Assembly (NCBI GenBank): GCA_902598305.1
Contig: CACKBL010000005.1
Coordinates: 62,001-126,000, forward strand
Reading direction: 5' to 3'
Source of the DNA: an uncultured Bacteroidota bacterium
Lineage (GTDB): Bacteria; Bacteroidota; Bacteroidia; Flavobacteriales; Flavobacteriaceae
Length of the DNA stretch: 64,000 nucleotides
Shown: positions 63,775 to 64,000 of the stretch, piece after piece
How positions within the stretch are numbered: the stretch's first letter is position 1
Layout: every line of letters begins with the position of its first letter
Made by a program: the position numbers and the translations under genes
Notes under the pieces: model-generated
Told to the model about the DNA's origin: nothing
The model's input: the letters and a program-made list of their open reading frames with translations, nothing else
Databases searched by the model: none

Positions 63775-64000
63775 ATGCTCCTTTTTTTTAGTATTTTTTA
63801 TTTTTTCTTTTGGATATACTCAAGAAAAGGCAAAATTACTCATGATAGGAAACAGCTTTACCTTTTACTATAATTTGCCGATGACGATTGAGCAGTTTTC
63901 AAAATATAAAGGATTAAACTGGGAAGTTCATCAGTCTACTGCAGGAGGAGCTTCCTTTAAGCACCACTGGAATAGTGAAAAGGGATTAAGTAGTATAAGG
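63764..64000 (+). CDS. SGNH/GDSL-like secreted hydrolase, 5' part
   Basis: 79 codons are visible and the gene runs off the window. A signal peptide (CSFFLVFFIFSFGYTQ) is followed by LLMIGNSFTFYYNLP, the GNSFT block-I motif of DUF4886-like SGNH hydrolases. It overlaps the end of the GGT-like gene by 11 nt. Family members include esterases acting on acetylated sugars, which would fit the SusCD neighbourhood. Confidence 0.8.
   Translation, partial: MKNKCSFFLVFFIFSFGYTQEKAKLLMIGNSFTFYYNLPMTIEQFSKYKGLNWEVHQSTAGGASFKHHWNSEKGLSSIR

Noticed and set aside
1-64000. CRISPR arrays, insertion sequences, prophage or toxin-antitoxin pairs
   Set aside because: No direct-repeat arrays, transposase, integrase or phage genes are visible in any frame.

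Overview
The window is about 64 kb of very AT-rich, densely coded chromosome from a marine-type member of the Bacteroidota, most likely Flavobacteriia. The evidence is a SusC/SusD pair, DUF3822, DUF4290, DUF2911 and DUF493 proteins, a fused aspartokinase/homoserine dehydrogenase ThrA, CcsBA cytochrome c maturation, short lipoprotein and Sec signals, and promoters of the Bacteroidota form TTTG-N18-20-TAnnTTTG instead of TTGACA/TATAAT. The genus cannot be fixed from the sequence. I see no insertion sequence, prophage, CRISPR array or defence island. No stretch longer than about 300 bases lacks a gene.

Layout: (1) 1-12.7 kb holds housekeeping genes: dnaX (cut by the window edge), a compact RNase P RNA, rsmD with two uncharacterised flavobacterial genes, kdsB with an acyltransferase, gcvT/epimerase/yebC, and thrA-thrB-thrC. 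(2) 12.8-21.6 kb holds clpC divergent from gyrA, followed by a TPR protein and a 7TM-HD c-di-AMP phosphodiesterase. (3) 21.6-29 kb holds tRNA-Ser, an InlB-repeat metalloprotease with a C-terminal cupredoxin domain, tRNA-Met, yqgE, an HU gene, fmt, a small ATPase, DUF493, DUF4290 and murA. (4) 28.8-34.5 kb is a co-directional light-repair island of seven genes: START-like protein, SDR, CPD photolyase, a 44-aa DUF2256 protein missed by the ORF track, cryptochrome DASH, a PhrB-like photolyase-related protein and a TIGR03643 protein. They are read from one near-perfect promoter. (5) 34.6-51.9 kb holds DUF2911, a PIG-L deacetylase and sodium symporter joined by a 31-codon membrane microprotein, maf, kdsC, a DUF2520 protein, ccsBA, and several secreted metallopeptidases plus a CotH kinase. 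(6) 51.9-64 kb is a polysaccharide/glycoside utilisation region: SMP-30 lactonase, GH43-like, an InlB-repeat lipoprotein, GH31, SusC, SusD, a gamma-glutamyltransferase-like lipoprotein and the start of an SGNH hydrolase.

How the parts work together: kdsB, kdsC and the acyltransferase serve lipopolysaccharide synthesis. The photolyase island fits life in sunlit surface water. The SusCD region and the secreted peptidases fit breakdown of algal polymers. The most promising new biology is the small, poorly described partner genes of the photolyase island, the microprotein coupled by TAATG overlaps between PIG-L and the symporter, and a nearly identical InlB-repeat DNA module shared by two otherwise unrelated lipoproteins 31 kb apart.
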